A stretch of DNA of 64,000 nucleotides, taken from a bacterium. Lineage in GTDB: Bacteria > Bacillota > Bacilli > Lactobacillales > Streptococcaceae. Where the stretch lies: assembly GCA_905221125.1 (NCBI GenBank), contig CAJNBY010000001.1, positions 1 to 64,000 of the forward strand, read 5' to 3'. Position numbers and translations under genes: made by a program. Within the stretch, counting starts at the first letter, position 1, and each line of letters begins with the position of its first letter. Below, in pieces: positions 25,150 to 34,663 of the stretch. The notes below the pieces were generated by a model, which ran no database searches, was not told the origin of the DNA, and saw only the letters and a program-made list of their open reading frames with translations.

Positions 25150-26367
25150 ATGTCAATTACAAAAACTAAAAACGGAACCTATCGATTACGCGTCTATATC
25201 CCTGAAGAAGTTAAGTCTTCTCTAGGTATTGATAAAAAAATAATTGAAAAACGGTTCAAATTAAGGAGTGAAGCAAAAAAATACGAACTAGAACTTCAAA
25301 ACAAGATTGATAAAATTCTTAGTGGAGAATCTACCACATTAGAGAATAGCGGTTCTATTCTTTTTTCAGATTTCTATCAAAACATATGGTGGGAATCCTA
25401 TAAAGCTGGACAAACTACTTCTACTACTAAGCCACCTTCCAAAGCTACTATAACTGGTACAGAAATTGCCTTTAGAAAACATATCTTACCCATGCTTGGT
25501 AACTATTCTATTGAGTTTCTAAATCAAAACAAACAAGTTATTTTAAATCTATTAACTCAAAAAGCAGAAGAATATGCAAACTTCAAAGTTATTAGAAGCT
25601 ACGTTAATTCTATCTTTGATTGGGCAGAAGAATTAGAATATATCGAAACTAACCGCTTATCTAAAACAATAAGTCGTATCAAAGCCACTAAGAAAATTAA
25701 GTTAGAAGAGGCTAAAAAAGACGAGGATTTATATCTTTCACAAGCAGAACTTCAAGCATGGTTTACAGCTTTTGAAGATGACTTAGAAAACGGGAAGCTC
25801 ACATTCAAAGATTATGTGCTATTCTATACTACCTTCTTCTTAGGAGATAGGAAATCCGAAAGCTATGCTTTGCAATGGAAACACATTAACATCAAGAAAC
25901 AGGAAATTCAATTGGTTCAAGCATTAGATAAATATAAAAATGTAAAATCTACAAAAGGGAACAAGAAAACAACTTTTCAAATCCCTATTGAACTAACTGA
26001 ATTGCTCCAATCTTGGAAAAAGAAACAAAAAACTGAGCTAGCAAAATTTGGTATTATTCAATCTGATGAACAATATGTCTTTACTTATATCGATATGAAG
26101 GGTAATGTTAATAGTCCTCTACACTCTGACTATCTTAATAATAAAATGAAATCTGTCAAACACCGTCATAAGGAGCTGGCACACGCTACACCTCATAAAT
26201 TACGCCATACAGGGGCAACATTAGCAAGACAGGCTGGAACATCTATTGAAGCTATTTCTGAGGCTCTAACACATAGTGACACGATTACAACAAAGACTTA
26301 TGTCAATACTTCGAATGTCATTCCAATGGCTGTTGGAGAGATTGCCTATCGTAATCTTAAAAAGTAA
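25150..26367 (+). CDS. int: Tyrosine recombinase (site-specific integrase)
   Basis: A 405-aa protein from ATG 25150, with AAAAAGGAGAA upstream. An N-terminal arm-binding domain (1-60) and a SAM-like core-binding domain (70-170) precede the catalytic domain with Arg234 (LGDRKSE), His349 and Arg352 (TPHKLRH), His375 (ALTHSD) and nucleophile Tyr384 (TKTYVNT). It is the last gene before attR and reads toward rpsI. It integrates the element into the rpsI 3' end, and the core site and arm repeats are visible. A second, truncated copy of its C-terminus is at 15294-15401. Confidence 0.92.
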   Translation: MSITKTKNGTYRLRVYIPEEVKSSLGIDKKIIEKRFKLRSEAKKYELELQNKIDKILSGESTTLENSGSILFSDFYQNIWWESYKAGQTTSTTKPPSKATITGTEIAFRKHILPMLGNYSIEFLNQNKQVILNLLTQKAEEYANFKVIRSYVNSIFDWAEELEYIETNRLSKTISRIKATKKIKLEEAKKDEDLYLSQAELQAWFTAFEDDLENGKLTFKDYVLFYTTFFLGDRKSESYALQWKHINIKKQEIQLVQALDKYKNVKSTKGNKKTTFQIPIELTELLQSWKKKQKTELAKFGIIQSDEQYVFTYIDMKGNVNSPLHSDYLNNKMKSVKHRHKELAHATPHKLRHTGATLARQAGTSIEAISEALTHSDTITTKTYVNTSNVIPMAVGEIAYRNLKK

Positions 26368-26368
26368 T

Positions 26369-26439
26369 GGTGTGAATTTGGTGTGAAAAATGGTGTGAAT
26401 TTTGCTAAAAATCATCAAAAAAACACCCCATGGTGTGAA
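26369..26439. repeat. Arm-type integrase sites, right end
   Basis: GGTGTGAA occurs at 26369-26376, 26380-26387, 26392-26399 and 26432-26439, just after the int stop codon. The spacing (about 11-12 bp for the first three) suits integrase or excisionase binding on one face of the helix. Confidence 0.6.
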
Positions 26440-26450
26440 CCATGAAGTGT
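26423..26450 (-). terminator. Terminator of rplM-rpsI, supplied by the IME
   Basis: On the minus strand ACACTTCATGGT pairs with ACCATGGGGTGT (with G-U pairs), followed by T residues, 27 bp past the rpsI stop. It lies inside the element, so the insertion brings its own replacement terminator. Confidence 0.65.
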
Positions 26451-26476
26451 TGTAAATGCTGTATTGTAGCTGGTTC

Positions 26477-26526
26477 TTAACGTTTTGAGAACTGGCTAGC
26501 TTTACGAGCTTTCTTAAGACCTGGTT
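26477..26526. repeat. Right attachment site within rpsI
   Basis: The last 50 bases of rpsI match 15508-15557 except for 8 synonymous bases. The 27-bp identical block at 26500-26526 most likely contains the crossover. Confidence 0.82.
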
Positions 26527-26869
26527 TCTTACGTTCAACTTTACGTGAGTCACGTGTAAGAAGTCCTGCGCGTTTCAATGAATCGCGGAAGTCTGGGTCT
26601 ACTTGAAGAAGGGCACGAGCAATACCATGACGGATAGCTCCTGATTGACCAGCGTATCCACCACCTACAACGTTAACGAAAACGTCGTATGAACCTACAG
26701 TTGAAGTAACTGCAAATGGTTGGTTGATAACAAGACGAAGGTCAGCGTGTGGGATGTACTCTTCAACATCTTTTTTGTTAACAGTGATTTTACCAGTTCC
26801 TGGAACAAGGCGAACGCGTGCAACAGCGTTTTTACGACGTCCAGTACCTGTATATTGTGCTTGTGACAT
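26477..26869 (-). CDS. rpsI: 30S ribosomal protein S9
   Basis: A 130-aa protein with the typical S9 start ([19 protein letters not shown]), central [19 protein letters not shown] and basic C-terminal tail ending KASQFSKR, which contacts tRNA in the P site. Full length. The last 17 codons are the integration target of the neighbouring element, and the protein sequence is kept intact by synonymous changes. It is co-transcribed with rplM, 18 bp upstream. Confidence 0.97.
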   Translation of the reverse strand: MSQAQYTGTGRRKNAVARVRLVPGTGKITVNKKDVEEYIPHADLRLVINQPFAVTSTVGSYDVFVNVVGGGYAGQSGAIRHGIARALLQVDPDFRDSLKRAGLLTRDSRKVERKKPGLKKARKASQFSKR

Positions 26870-26887
26870 ACTTTATTGTTCCTTTCC

Positions 26888-27334
26888 TTAGATAAGTCCT
26901 GAAATATCAAGAACTTCTGGTTGTTGTGCAGCGTGAGTGTGCTCAGCTCCAACAAATACTTTCAACTTCATACCTTGAGCGCGTCCAAGAGTATTGTGTG
27001 GAAGCATACCTTTAACTGATTTCTCGATCAAACGTACTGCATTTTTAGAACGAAGTTCACCTGCAGAGATTTGTTTCAATCCACCTGGGTGGTTTGAGTG
27101 AGTGTAGTAGATTTTATCAGTTGCTTTTTTACCAGTCAATTTAACTTTTTCAGCATTGATAACAATCACAAAGTCACCTGTATCAGTGTGTGGTGTAAAT
27201 GTTGGTTTGTTTTTTCCGCGAAGTACGCTAGCAACTACTGCAGAAAGACGTCCAAGTGGTACATCAGTTGCGTCAACTACATACCATTTACGTTCAACTT
27301 GGCCTGGTTTAGCCATAAATGTTGTTTTGTTCAT
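26888..27334 (-). CDS. rplM: 50S ribosomal protein L13
   Basis: A 148-aa protein with the L13 signature ([58 protein letters not shown]). It is a 23S rRNA-binding assembly protein of the large subunit. It is the first gene of the conserved rplM-rpsI operon. The ATG follows AGGAGAAATC. A structured 5' leader of about 100 nt precedes it. Confidence 0.97.
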   Translation of the reverse strand: MNKTTFMAKPGQVERKWYVVDATDVPLGRLSAVVASVLRGKNKPTFTPHTDTGDFVIVINAEKVKLTGKKATDKIYYTHSNHPGGLKQISAGELRSKNAVRLIEKSVKGMLPHNTLGRAQGMKLKVFVGAEHTHAAQQPEVLDISGLI

Positions 27335-27349
27335 GATTTCTCCTATATA

Positions 27350-27445
27350 TAGTTCGATTTTTGTTTACGGTGATGGGTGTTCCTTCCCATCGAAAAGTAT
27401 TTGGAAGGTTCCGGGGCCTTTCAAATGGGGTAAACAATACCGCCT
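27350..27445 (-). promoter_or_regulatory. Candidate L13 leader RNA (ribosomal protein autoregulatory leader)
   Basis: The minus-strand sequence upstream of rplM holds purine- and GC-rich complementary segments (GGCCCCGGAACCTTCC, GATGGGAAGGAACACCCATC) ending close to the ribosome binding site. L13 leaders of this position are known in low-GC Gram-positives. The assignment rests on position and visible pairing, not on a covariance search. Confidence 0.5.
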
Positions 27446-27522
27446 ACTATAATACCAAATTTCACCCCTAAAAGTCAATAGATATGAAAAATATTTTTCT
27501 GAATTCCACTCTTTTTATCTCT

Positions 27523-27545
27523 AAAAAAACCTCGCTTTCGCGAGG
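27523..27545 (-). terminator. Terminator of the ABC exporter operon
   Basis: A stem CCTCGC-TTTC-GCGAGG (27530-27545) is followed on the minus strand by seven T residues, just past the permease stop. Confidence 0.88.
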
Positions 27546-27550
27546 CTCTT

Positions 27551-28750
27551 CTATTTATAAGATAAGGCACGTTTAAAGGTTTTCCAGATTCCTAAATCAT
27601 CCGTTTGAAGGACTAGGCTAGCATACATGCGTCCGATAAATCCTGTTGCTACCACTGCAAAAATCACTGTAATAGCAAGTGAAATCCATGCTTCTGCTCC
27701 CCCTGCATAGCCATTAATGGTTCTAAATGGCATGAAGAAGGTCGAAATAAAGGGAATATAAGAACCAATCTTCAAGATGAGATTGTCACCAGCTGCACCT
27801 AGAGCTGTCACTCCAAAAAAACCACCCATAATTAAAATCATCAAAGGCGACAAGGCTTTTCCTGAGTCTTCAGGACGAGAAACCATAGATCCTAGGAAGG
27901 CTGCCAAGACCACATACATAAAGAGACTGACCAAAATAAAGAGCAATGTATTCAATGAGAATGCATCTCCCAAGTGATTCAAAATACCAGACTGAGCCAA
28001 GAAAGGCAAATCTTTAAAGAGCAGAATAGCAGCCAGACCACCTACAACATAAATCCCGATATGCGTTAAAATCACCAGAAACAGAGCCATCATACGAGCA
28101 TAGAAATAGTGACTAGCCCTTATGCTAGAAAAGACGACTTCCATAATTTTGGTGCCTTTTTCACTGGCAACTTCCTGAGCCGTTACACCCGCATAGGTAA
28201 TCAGGATCATATAAAGAAAGAATCCTAAGGCGCCTGCTGCCATTGTTTGAATAAACTTTTTATTTTCCTTGGCTTCATCAATCTTTTCTGTGAATTGAAT
28301 TGTCTGCGCTAAGCGTTTTTCCTGCTCTTGAGACAAGGAGGCAGTTGAACGATTAAGCTGATTTTGCAGTTCATTGAGTGTACCTGTAACTGCAAATTTA
28401 ATTCCATTTTCAAGCGACGTTTCGCCATGATAAACGGCCTTTAGAACACTATCTTCTTGATCAATAGTCAGATAGCCTTTTAATTTTTCATCTTTAATCG
28501 CTTCTTTGGAACTTGCTTCGTCTTTATAGTCAAAGTTAACACCATTTACATTCTTCAGTCCTTCTGCTACAGATGGCACTGTTGTCACTACTGCCACTTT
28601 ATCATTTTTAGCCATCGAAGAACCTTGGAGATAGGCAATTCCTCCAGAGATTCCTAAAAAGAGGAACGGTGAAATCACCATAAAGAAGAAACTCCACGAT
28701 TTGACATGTCGAAGATAGGTTTCCTTGATTACAACCCACATATTTCTCAT
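27551..28750 (-). CDS. ABC-2 type exporter permease (NatB-like)
   Basis: A 399-aa membrane protein. One N-terminal transmembrane helix (about 20-42) is followed by a large extracytoplasmic loop (43-165) and five or six further helices (170-385), the layout of ABC-2/NatB permeases. A conserved segment on the membrane side (AQEVASEKGTKIMEVVFSS) is typical of this family. It overlaps the ATPase gene by 4 bp (ATGA), so the two form one exporter. The substrate is unknown: NatAB exports sodium in Bacillus, while other members export drugs or peptides. Confidence 0.85.
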   Translation of the reverse strand: MRNMWVVIKETYLRHVKSWSFFFMVISPFLFLGISGGIAYLQGSSMAKNDKVAVVTTVPSVAEGLKNVNGVNFDYKDEASSKEAIKDEKLKGYLTIDQEDSVLKAVYHGETSLENGIKFAVTGTLNELQNQLNRSTASLSQEQEKRLAQTIQFTEKIDEAKENKKFIQTMAAGALGFFLYMILITYAGVTAQEVASEKGTKIMEVVFSSIRASHYFYARMMALFLVILTHIGIYVVGGLAAILLFKDLPFLAQSGILNHLGDAFSLNTLLFILVSLFMYVVLAAFLGSMVSRPEDSGKALSPLMILIMGGFFGVTALGAAGDNLILKIGSYIPFISTFFMPFRTINGYAGGAEAWISLAITVIFAVVATGFIGRMYASLVLQTDDLGIWKTFKRALSYK

Positions 28751-29640
28751 ACTTCCACCCCTGATTCTAGTTTAAAGATTTCATCGATTGTTGGCGCTTG
28801 TTGGTCAAAGGTTGCGATATATTGCCCCTGAGTCAAGATTGGGAAGAGTTCTCTACCAGCACTCTCATCCTCCAAGATCAATTTCCAACTGCCCTGTTTG
28901 GTCAAGCTCACCTGCTTGACATGAGGAAGACTTTCCAATTCTTCCTTGCTTCGTTCACTTGAAACAAAGAGACGCGTTTTCCCGTATTGATTGCGGACAT
29001 CCTGAACCGGCCCATGCAAGACCACACGGCCATCTCGAATCATCAGAATATCGTCACAAAGTTCCTCAACATTGGTCATGACATGGTCAGAAAAGATAAT
29101 GGTTGCTCCGCGCTCTTTTTCTTGAAAAATGACTTGCTTGAGCAACTCTGTATTGACCGGGTCCAATCCACTGAAAGGCTCATCCAAGATAATCAAGTCT
29201 GGTTCATGAATCAGAGTAATGATGAGCTGAATCTTCTGCTGATTTCCTTTTGACAGACTCTTGATTTTATCTGTCAGCTTCCCTTTCACTTCCAACCTCT
29301 TCATCCATTGAGGGAGTTTTTCCTTGACCTCCTTGGCATCCATACCTTTTAGAGTCGCCAAATAACGAACTTGTTCAAGGACTGTCAATTTAGGCATGAG
29401 ACTGCGTTCTTCAGGCAGATAGCCAATCCGAGCATAGGTCTCCTGACGAATATCCTGACCATCCAGACTGATTTCTCCTTGGTATTCTAAAAACTTCAAA
29501 ATACTGTGGAAAATCGTTGTCTTCCCAGCACCGTTTTTCCCAACTAATCCCAAAATACGACCTGGTCGCGCTTGAAAGTCAATACCAAACAAAACTTGCT
29601 TGGGTCCAAAACTTTTCTCTAGACTTCTTACTTCTAGCAT
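28747..29640 (-). CDS. ABC transporter ATP-binding protein (NatA-like)
   Basis: A 297-aa cytosolic ATPase. Walker A GKNGAGKTT (about residues 34-42), signature LSKGNQQKIQL (about 130-140), Walker B LIILDEPFSGLD (about 151-162) and a His switch (SDHVMTNVEEL). The C-terminal 80 residues (DUF4162-like) are typical of NatA-type subunits. It is encoded just upstream of its permease with a 4-bp overlap. ATG start after AGGTGAAAG. Confidence 0.9.
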   Translation of the reverse strand: MLEVRSLEKSFGPKQVLFGIDFQARPGRILGLVGKNGAGKTTIFHSILKFLEYQGEISLDGQDIRQETYARIGYLPEERSLMPKLTVLEQVRYLATLKGMDAKEVKEKLPQWMKRLEVKGKLTDKIKSLSKGNQQKIQLIITLIHEPDLIILDEPFSGLDPVNTELLKQVIFQEKERGATIIFSDHVMTNVEELCDDILMIRDGRVVLHGPVQDVRNQYGKTRLFVSSERSKEELESLPHVKQVSLTKQGSWKLILEDESAGRELFPILTQGQYIATFDQQAPTIDEIFKLESGVEV

Positions 29641-29850
29641 CTTTCACCTCCGAAATGTCTTACACTCATTATACTCCTTTTTGATAGCCTTTACAATGAT
29701 TTCTGTCCATTTTTAGAAGACTATTGCTATGTAAAATATGGCCTGGAGCGTTTTTAGTGATAAATCCATTATACACTGGTAAACTCCAATTTATCTTCTC
29801 TGTTCCTCAACTGTCTATTTTTGATCCTGAATTGTTATTTGAAAAGCAAA

Positions 29851-29872
29851 AATCCACCCCGAAGGATGGATT
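29851..29872 (-). terminator. Terminator of the pheS-pheT operon
   Basis: AATCCATCC-TTCG-GGGTGGATT followed by five T residues on the minus strand, directly after the pheT stop codon. Confidence 0.8.
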
Positions 29873-29878
29873 GATGAG

Positions 29879-32281
29879 TTAACGCACTTCTGCATTCACC
29901 TTTTCTTCAAGTGATGCTTGGATTTTTTCCATATAGCGTGCGACTTCTTCGTCTGTCAAGCTGTCTTCTGGATTTTGGAAGGTCAAGCTATAAGCCATTG
30001 ACTTCATACCAAGTCCCAATTTTTCGCCTGAGAAGACGTCAAAGAGTTTGATATCTGTCAAACGTTTCACGCCGGCAGCTTGGATAGCATCTACAACTTC
30101 TTGGTGAGTCACTTCTGCCTTGAGGAGAAGGGCAACGTCACGGCTAACTGCTGGGAATTTCGTGATTTCCACAAATGGAGCAGCTGGTTGAAGGGCAGCT
30201 TCGATGGCTGAAAGGTTGAGCTCAGCTACATACGTTTCTGGAATATCGTAAGCCTTAGCAGTGACTGGATGCACTTGGCCAAGGAAACCAAGAACTTGGT
30301 CACCGAGTGAAATCACGGCTGTACGTCCTGGGTGAAGGCTAGCGATTTCAGATGTTGCTGTATAAGTTACTTGGAGTCCCAAACGAGCAAAGAGGGCTTC
30401 TAGGATTCCCTTAGCATAGAAGAAATCAACTGGCACTGCTGCTGTTTGGAAATCTTTTTCAGCCACCAAGCCTGTCAAGGCAAAGGCAAAACTGTTGATT
30501 TCATTTGGAAGTTCTTCTTTTGGATTACCTGTTTGTTCAAAGACCTTTCCAATCTCGTAAAGGGCCAAGTTTTTATTCTTACGAGCCACATTATAAGCCA
30601 CCGTATCAAGGATACCTGAAATCATATTTTGGCGGAGAACTGAACGGTCCACTGTCATTGGCCACATGAGTTCTGTAAGGTTACTTGGTTGAGCTGTAAA
30701 CTCAACTGCTTTTTCAGGCGTTGTCAGAGCGTAGGTAATGATTTCTGTCAAACCTGCTCCTTCAGCAATCGTACGAACTTGACGACGAAGTTTTTGTGTC
30801 GAAGTCAATTCACCAGCTGTACCATCGTCTTTTGGAAGACTAGTTGGCAAGCGGTCATATCCATAGATACGAGCGATTTCTTCAAAGAGGTCTGCTTCAA
30901 TGGTGATATCCCAACGACGACGTGGTACGCTGACTGTAAAGCTATCTGCATTTCCAGAAAGGGCAAAGCCAAGACGACGGAAGACGTCTTCTACATCCGC
31001 GTAAGAAAGTTCTGTTCCAAGGACACGGTTGACGTCTGCAAGGGTAGAAGAAACTTCCACATCAGAGGTATCAAGCTCACCCGCTGAAACGATGCCCTTA
31101 CGCACCGTCGCACCTGCAAGTTCAACAATCATGCTAGCTGCCGCATCAAGGGCTTCATTAACAGTTGCCACATTGATGCCTTTTTCAAAGCGAGAAGATG
31201 ACTCAGAACGAAGATTCAAGCGACCGCTAGTTTTACGGATAGATTTGCCATTGAAGACAGCAGCTTCAAGGACAACGCGACTAGATTTTTCAGAGATTTC
31301 TGTTGCTTGACCACCCATAACACCTGCAAGAGCTACTGGCTTGTCTGCGACAGTGATGACTAAGTCATTCTCCAAATCACGTTCCTCACCATCCAAGGTC
31401 ACCAATTTTTCACCAGCACGCGCTTCACGTACACGGATGTCAGTTCCTTCAAAGGTATCCAAGTCAAAGGCATGCATGGGTTGACCAAAGTAGAGCAGGA
31501 TGTAGTTGGTCACGTCCACTACGTTATTGATTGGACGGATGCCTTCGTTCATGAGAAGGTTTTGCAACCATTGTGGACTTGGTGCAATGGTCACATTGTC
31601 CAAGATACGAGCGGCATAGTAAGGCGCCTTGTCTGTTTCAATACCTACAGAAAGGGCATCTGCTGCACTTTCATTTGTTTCTGTTAGAGTAAATTCTTTA
31701 AAGTTGACTGCCTTGTCATAGATGGCTGCCACTTCATGAGCCACTCCACGCATAGAAAGAGCGTCTGCACGGTTTGGAGTGATGGAAAGTTCGATGATTT
31801 CATCATCCAAGTCTAGGTAAGAGAAGACTTCATCCCCAGGAAGGGCATTTTCTGGCAAGATTTGAATACCATCTGCAAATTCCTTAGGTATAACTGAGTC
31901 AGAAATTCCCAATTCACCAAGTGAACAGATCATCCCAAGTGATTCTAAACCACGGATTTTTCCTTTTTTGATTTTGTAATTGTCAGCGATACGAGCTCCT
32001 GGAAGTGCCACCATGACCTTGATACCTGCACGCACATTTGGGGCACCACAGACGATTTGACGGGCTTCTTCTTCGCCAACGTTAACCTGACAAACATGGA
32101 GGTGAGTTTCTGGCACGTCTTCGCAAGACAATACCTCACCGACGACAATTTTTGAGAGACCAGCAGCAGGTGATTCGACACCTTCTACCTCGATCCCTGT
32201 AGTTGACATTTTTTCAGCCAACTCTTGTGATGGCACATCAATGTCCACCAATTCTTTTAACCATTTATAAGATACAAGCAT
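29879..32281 (-). CDS. pheT: Phenylalanyl-tRNA synthetase, beta subunit
   Basis: An 800-aa protein, the usual bacterial length. Order: tRNA-binding OB domain (about 39-150, [20 protein letters not shown]), B3/B4 editing domain (about 210-385), B5 DNA-binding-like domain (about 405-475), synthetase-like core, and C-terminal anticodon-binding FDX-ACB domain (about 705-800, [12 protein letters not shown]). It pairs with PheS in an alpha2-beta2 enzyme that charges tRNA-Phe and hydrolyses Tyr-tRNA-Phe. It is last in the pheS-GNAT-pheT operon, 76 bp after the acetyltransferase gene. Confidence 0.96.
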   Translation of the reverse strand: MLVSYKWLKELVDIDVPSQELAEKMSTTGIEVEGVESPAAGLSKIVVGEVLSCEDVPETHLHVCQVNVGEEEARQIVCGAPNVRAGIKVMVALPGARIADNYKIKKGKIRGLESLGMICSLGELGISDSVIPKEFADGIQILPENALPGDEVFSYLDLDDEIIELSITPNRADALSMRGVAHEVAAIYDKAVNFKEFTLTETNESAADALSVGIETDKAPYYAARILDNVTIAPSPQWLQNLLMNEGIRPINNVVDVTNYILLYFGQPMHAFDLDTFEGTDIRVREARAGEKLVTLDGEERDLENDLVITVADKPVALAGVMGGQATEISEKSSRVVLEAAVFNGKSIRKTSGRLNLRSESSSRFEKGINVATVNEALDAAASMIVELAGATVRKGIVSAGELDTSDVEVSSTLADVNRVLGTELSYADVEDVFRRLGFALSGNADSFTVSVPRRRWDITIEADLFEEIARIYGYDRLPTSLPKDDGTAGELTSTQKLRRQVRTIAEGAGLTEIITYALTTPEKAVEFTAQPSNLTELMWPMTVDRSVLRQNMISGILDTVAYNVARKNKNLALYEIGKVFEQTGNPKEELPNEINSFAFALTGLVAEKDFQTAAVPVDFFYAKGILEALFARLGLQVTYTATSEIASLHPGRTAVISLGDQVLGFLGQVHPVTAKAYDIPETYVAELNLSAIEAALQPAAPFVEITKFPAVSRDVALLLKAEVTHQEVVDAIQAAGVKRLTDIKLFDVFSGEKLGLGMKSMAYSLTFQNPEDSLTDEEVARYMEKIQASLEEKVNAEVR

Positions 32282-32357
32282 AATTTAGTTCTCCAGAATG
32301 ACAGTTGCCACTCTGGTTCTTTTCCTTTCCTATCATTTCAATAGAAGAATCATCTTC

Positions 32358-32867
32358 TTACCTTAATTTCTTTTTCAGTAACCAATCTGTATCTACTTTT
32401 TGACCAACCATAAAATGATGTTGGCTAAATTTTTCAAAACCATATCGATTATAAAACGCTTGAGCTTTTGTATTATGCTCCCAAACACCTAACCAAGCCC
32501 AGGAAAAACTATTTTTTGTAGCAAGTTCAAGTGCGAATTCAAACAGTTGTTTACCTAGTCCAAATCCTTGGAATTTTTGTAGCACATAGAGGCGTTGAAT
32601 TTCAAAAGCATCCTCTAATTCTCTCTCAGTTTGAGCACTTCCCCAGTTGACTTTGAGCAAACCAGCTATCTCCTCTTCATGCATAATGAAATAGGTTTCA
32701 GATTCTGGATTTTCCAACTCAGTTGACAAAACTCTCAGACTATAAGCCTCTTCAAAGTATTCCTGTAACTGCTCTTCCGTATTATCATGCGCAAATGTTT
32801 CACGAAAGGTTTGTTTGGCAATTTTAGCCAACACCTCAACATCTGCCATTTCTACTTTTCTAATCAT
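32358..32867 (-). CDS. GNAT-family N-acetyltransferase
   Basis: A 169-aa protein with the GNAT acetyl-CoA site LQKFQGFGLGKQLFEFAL (about residues 96-113) and the C-terminal motif VWEHNTKAQAFYNRYGFEKF. Its ATG shares a base with the pheS stop (TAATG), so it is translated with pheS, and pheT follows. A GNAT gene inside pheST is common in streptococci, and its substrate (small molecule or protein amino group) is unknown. Similarity to spermidine-acetyltransferase-like proteins is possible. Confidence 0.88.
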   Translation of the reverse strand: MIRKVEMADVEVLAKIAKQTFRETFAHDNTEEQLQEYFEEAYSLRVLSTELENPESETYFIMHEEEIAGLLKVNWGSAQTERELEDAFEIQRLYVLQKFQGFGLGKQLFEFALELATKNSFSWAWLGVWEHNTKAQAFYNRYGFEKFSQHHFMVGQKVDTDWLLKKKLR

Positions 32868-33913
32868 TATTTAAACTGTTCTGAGAAGCGGACATCTCCT
32901 TGGTAGAATCCACGGATATCGTTAATTCCGTAACGGAGCATAGCTACACGCTCTTGACCAAGACCAAAGGCAAAGCCAGAGTAAACAGTCGCATCGATGC
33001 CACTCATTTCAAGGACACGTGGATGAACCATACCGGCACCCATAATTTCAATCCAACCTGTTTTCTTACATACGTTACAGCCTTCTCCACCACACTTGAA
33101 GCAAGAAACATCCACCTCAACAGATGGCTCTGTGAATGGGAAATAAGATGGACGCAGACGGATCTGACGCTCTTCACCAAACATTTTTTGGACAATCAAC
33201 TGAAGGGTTCCTTGAAGGTCTGCCATAGAGATATTTTTCCCAACAACCAAACCTTCGATTTGGTGGAACTGGTGACTGTGGGTCGCATCGTCCGTATCAC
33301 GACGGAAGACACGCCCTGGTGAGATCATTTTCAAAGGACCTTTAGAGAAATCATGGGCATCCATGGCACGCGCCTGCACAGGAGACGTGTGCGTACGGAG
33401 TAAGATCTCTTCTGTGATATAGAAAGTATCCTGCATATCACGGGCTGGGTGGTCTTTGGGAAGGTTCATACGCTCAAAGTTATAGTAGTCTTGCTCCACT
33501 TCAAAACCATCCACGACTTGGTAACCCATCCCAATGAAAATATCTTCGATTTCTTCACTGGTTTGTGTAAGGACATGACGGTGACCAGTCGCAACTGGAC
33601 GACCTGGAAGCGTCACATCGATACTCTCGCTGGCAAGTTGAGCTGCGACTTTCTTTTCTTCCAAGAGTTTAGCTGTTTCTTCAAAGGCTGCTGTCAATAC
33701 ATCGCGAGCTTCATTGACGTGTTTACCGATAATTGGACGCATCTCAGCCGACACATCCTTCATCCCTTTGAGGATTTCAGTAAGCGAACCCTTTTTCCCT
33801 AGGACAGAGACACGCAGATCTTGCATTTCTTTTTCATTTTCAGCAGAAATCTGCTTCAAGCTTGCCAGCGTTTCTTCACGAAGCGCTTTTAATTGTTCTT
33901 CAATAGTTGACAT
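32867..33913 (-). CDS. pheS: Phenylalanyl-tRNA synthetase, alpha subunit
   Basis: A 348-aa protein from ATG 33913 (GGAGGAATT upstream); the longer open frame upstream is T-box leader. An N-terminal coiled coil (1-85) binds the tRNA. The class II catalytic core has motif 2 ([26 protein letters not shown]) and motif 3 ([18 protein letters not shown]), which bind ATP and phenylalanine. A Cys-rich insertion [16 protein letters not shown] is typical of PheS. It is the first gene of the operon and is controlled by the T-box leader. Confidence 0.96.
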   Translation of the reverse strand: MSTIEEQLKALREETLASLKQISAENEKEMQDLRVSVLGKKGSLTEILKGMKDVSAEMRPIIGKHVNEARDVLTAAFEETAKLLEEKKVAAQLASESIDVTLPGRPVATGHRHVLTQTSEEIEDIFIGMGYQVVDGFEVEQDYYNFERMNLPKDHPARDMQDTFYITEEILLRTHTSPVQARAMDAHDFSKGPLKMISPGRVFRRDTDDATHSHQFHQIEGLVVGKNISMADLQGTLQLIVQKMFGEERQIRLRPSYFPFTEPSVEVDVSCFKCGGEGCNVCKKTGWIEIMGAGMVHPRVLEMSGIDATVYSGFAFGLGQERVAMLRYGINDIRGFYQGDVRFSEQFK

Positions 33914-33934
33914 AATTCCTCCATCAGTCTCTCG

Positions 33935-34150
33935 TAGATAAAAAGAAAACCACATGCCAAAAACTCCACTCGGAGCGTTGACACGCGGTACCATCCGTTT
34001 TTATCTGACAAGTCAGACCTTCATTTCTAAATCCATGCGCAAGTGAATTCACCCAGCTTTCATATAGAGAGCTTGCAGTCACGGCTCTCCTCCCTGATAT
34101 ACTTCCCCTGAGATACTAGTCTTGCAGATTCCTATTCAATTACTACTTAG
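33935..34150 (-). promoter_or_regulatory. T-box riboswitch leader of pheS-pheT (tRNA-Phe)
   Basis: The minus strand contains the T-box core TGGTACCGCG (about 33992-33983), complementary to the tRNA acceptor end, followed by a terminator-like stem with T-run (AACGCTCCGAGTGGAGTTTTT). Stem I lies upstream and contains GTGAATTCAC, in which TTC fits a Phe specifier codon. Uncharged tRNA-Phe should promote antitermination. Confidence 0.85.
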
Positions 34151-34177
34151 TTTATCAGATTTTGAGTTAAAAAACAA
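34149..34177 (-). promoter_or_regulatory. Promoter of the pheS T-box transcript
   Basis: TTGTTT (34177-34172), a 17-bp spacer and TAAACT (34154-34149), immediately upstream of the T-box leader. Confidence 0.6.
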
Positions 34178-34183
34178 GTTAGA

Positions 34184-34663
34184 TTAGATTAATTTCAATA
34201 TAAAACTCATTCCTTTTTCTGTTGCTCCATTTTCCACAAATCCAAGCGACTTGAAACACCTCCTAGAAGCATGATTGTAGGTGTAGATTTCCTTGACTCT
34301 CAATTCTTTCCATCCTTTTACTCGAGCCAATTCAATCAAAGTACTTAGAATCTTTTTCCCAAGTCCTCGATGTTGGTAAGCGGGATTCCCAATCACAATG
34401 GGAAGATTATCCCGAGATAGTGTAACATCCCCAATTGGAAACCATTCCCCCTTCTCCTTAACTTCAATCCAAAAAAGCTCACCATGCTGATCCAAATAGG
34501 AATACATAGCTTCCAAGGTCGCTGGACTGTAAGGTCTCTTCACACCATCTACGAGGTAAACCAAGTTCACATCCTGATACCAAGCAAAAGCTTCCTCACA
34601 ATGATTGACCTGATAATAAGGAACAAGACGCAGTGTATTATCTATTTGTAAAATCTGTTTCAT
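34184..34663 (-). CDS. GNAT-family N-acetyltransferase
   Basis: A 159-aa protein. The acetyl-CoA binding loop is IGNPAYQHRGLGKKILSTLI (about residues 91-110), and the C-terminal GNAT motif NHASRRCFKSLGFVE follows. Substrate unknown. The gene starts 26 bp inside the preceding ParB-like ORF, so the two are probably coupled and may act in one pathway. It ends just before the pheS promoter. Confidence 0.85.
   Translation of the reverse strand: MKQILQIDNTLRLVPYYQVNHCEEAFAWYQDVNLVYLVDGVKRPYSPATLEAMYSYLDQHGELFWIEVKEKGEWFPIGDVTLSRDNLPIVIGNPAYQHRGLGKKILSTLIELARVKGWKELRVKEIYTYNHASRRCFKSLGFVENGATEKGMSFILKLI

Larger units (their letters stand above)
15508..26526. mobile_element. Integrative mobilizable element inserted at the 3' end of rpsI
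   Basis: Direct repeats of the rpsI tail mark both ends (15508-15557 and 26477-26526). GGTGTGAA arm-type repeats occur inside both ends. The right half carries small genes, a TcpA-like ATPase, a structured intergenic region, a CRESS-like Rep, an excisionase-like gene and a tyrosine integrase that reads toward rpsI. The left half carries cargo: a choline-binding surface protein, an XRE regulator and a frameshifted gene. No full type IV secretion system is present, so transfer would need a helper element. The size is about 11 kb. Confidence 0.82.

Noticed and set aside
26266-26553. 95-aa minus-strand frame across the integrase end and rpsI
   Set aside because: It spans the attachment junction antisense to int and out of frame with rpsI. 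No ribosome binding site.
30689-31310. Open frames opposite pheT
   Set aside because: Antisense to a highly conserved synthetase gene and without initiation signals.
32867-33994. Longer PheS with 27 extra N-terminal residues
   Set aside because: The extra codons lie in the T-box terminator region. ATG 33913 has GGAGGAATT and matches the usual PheS start.
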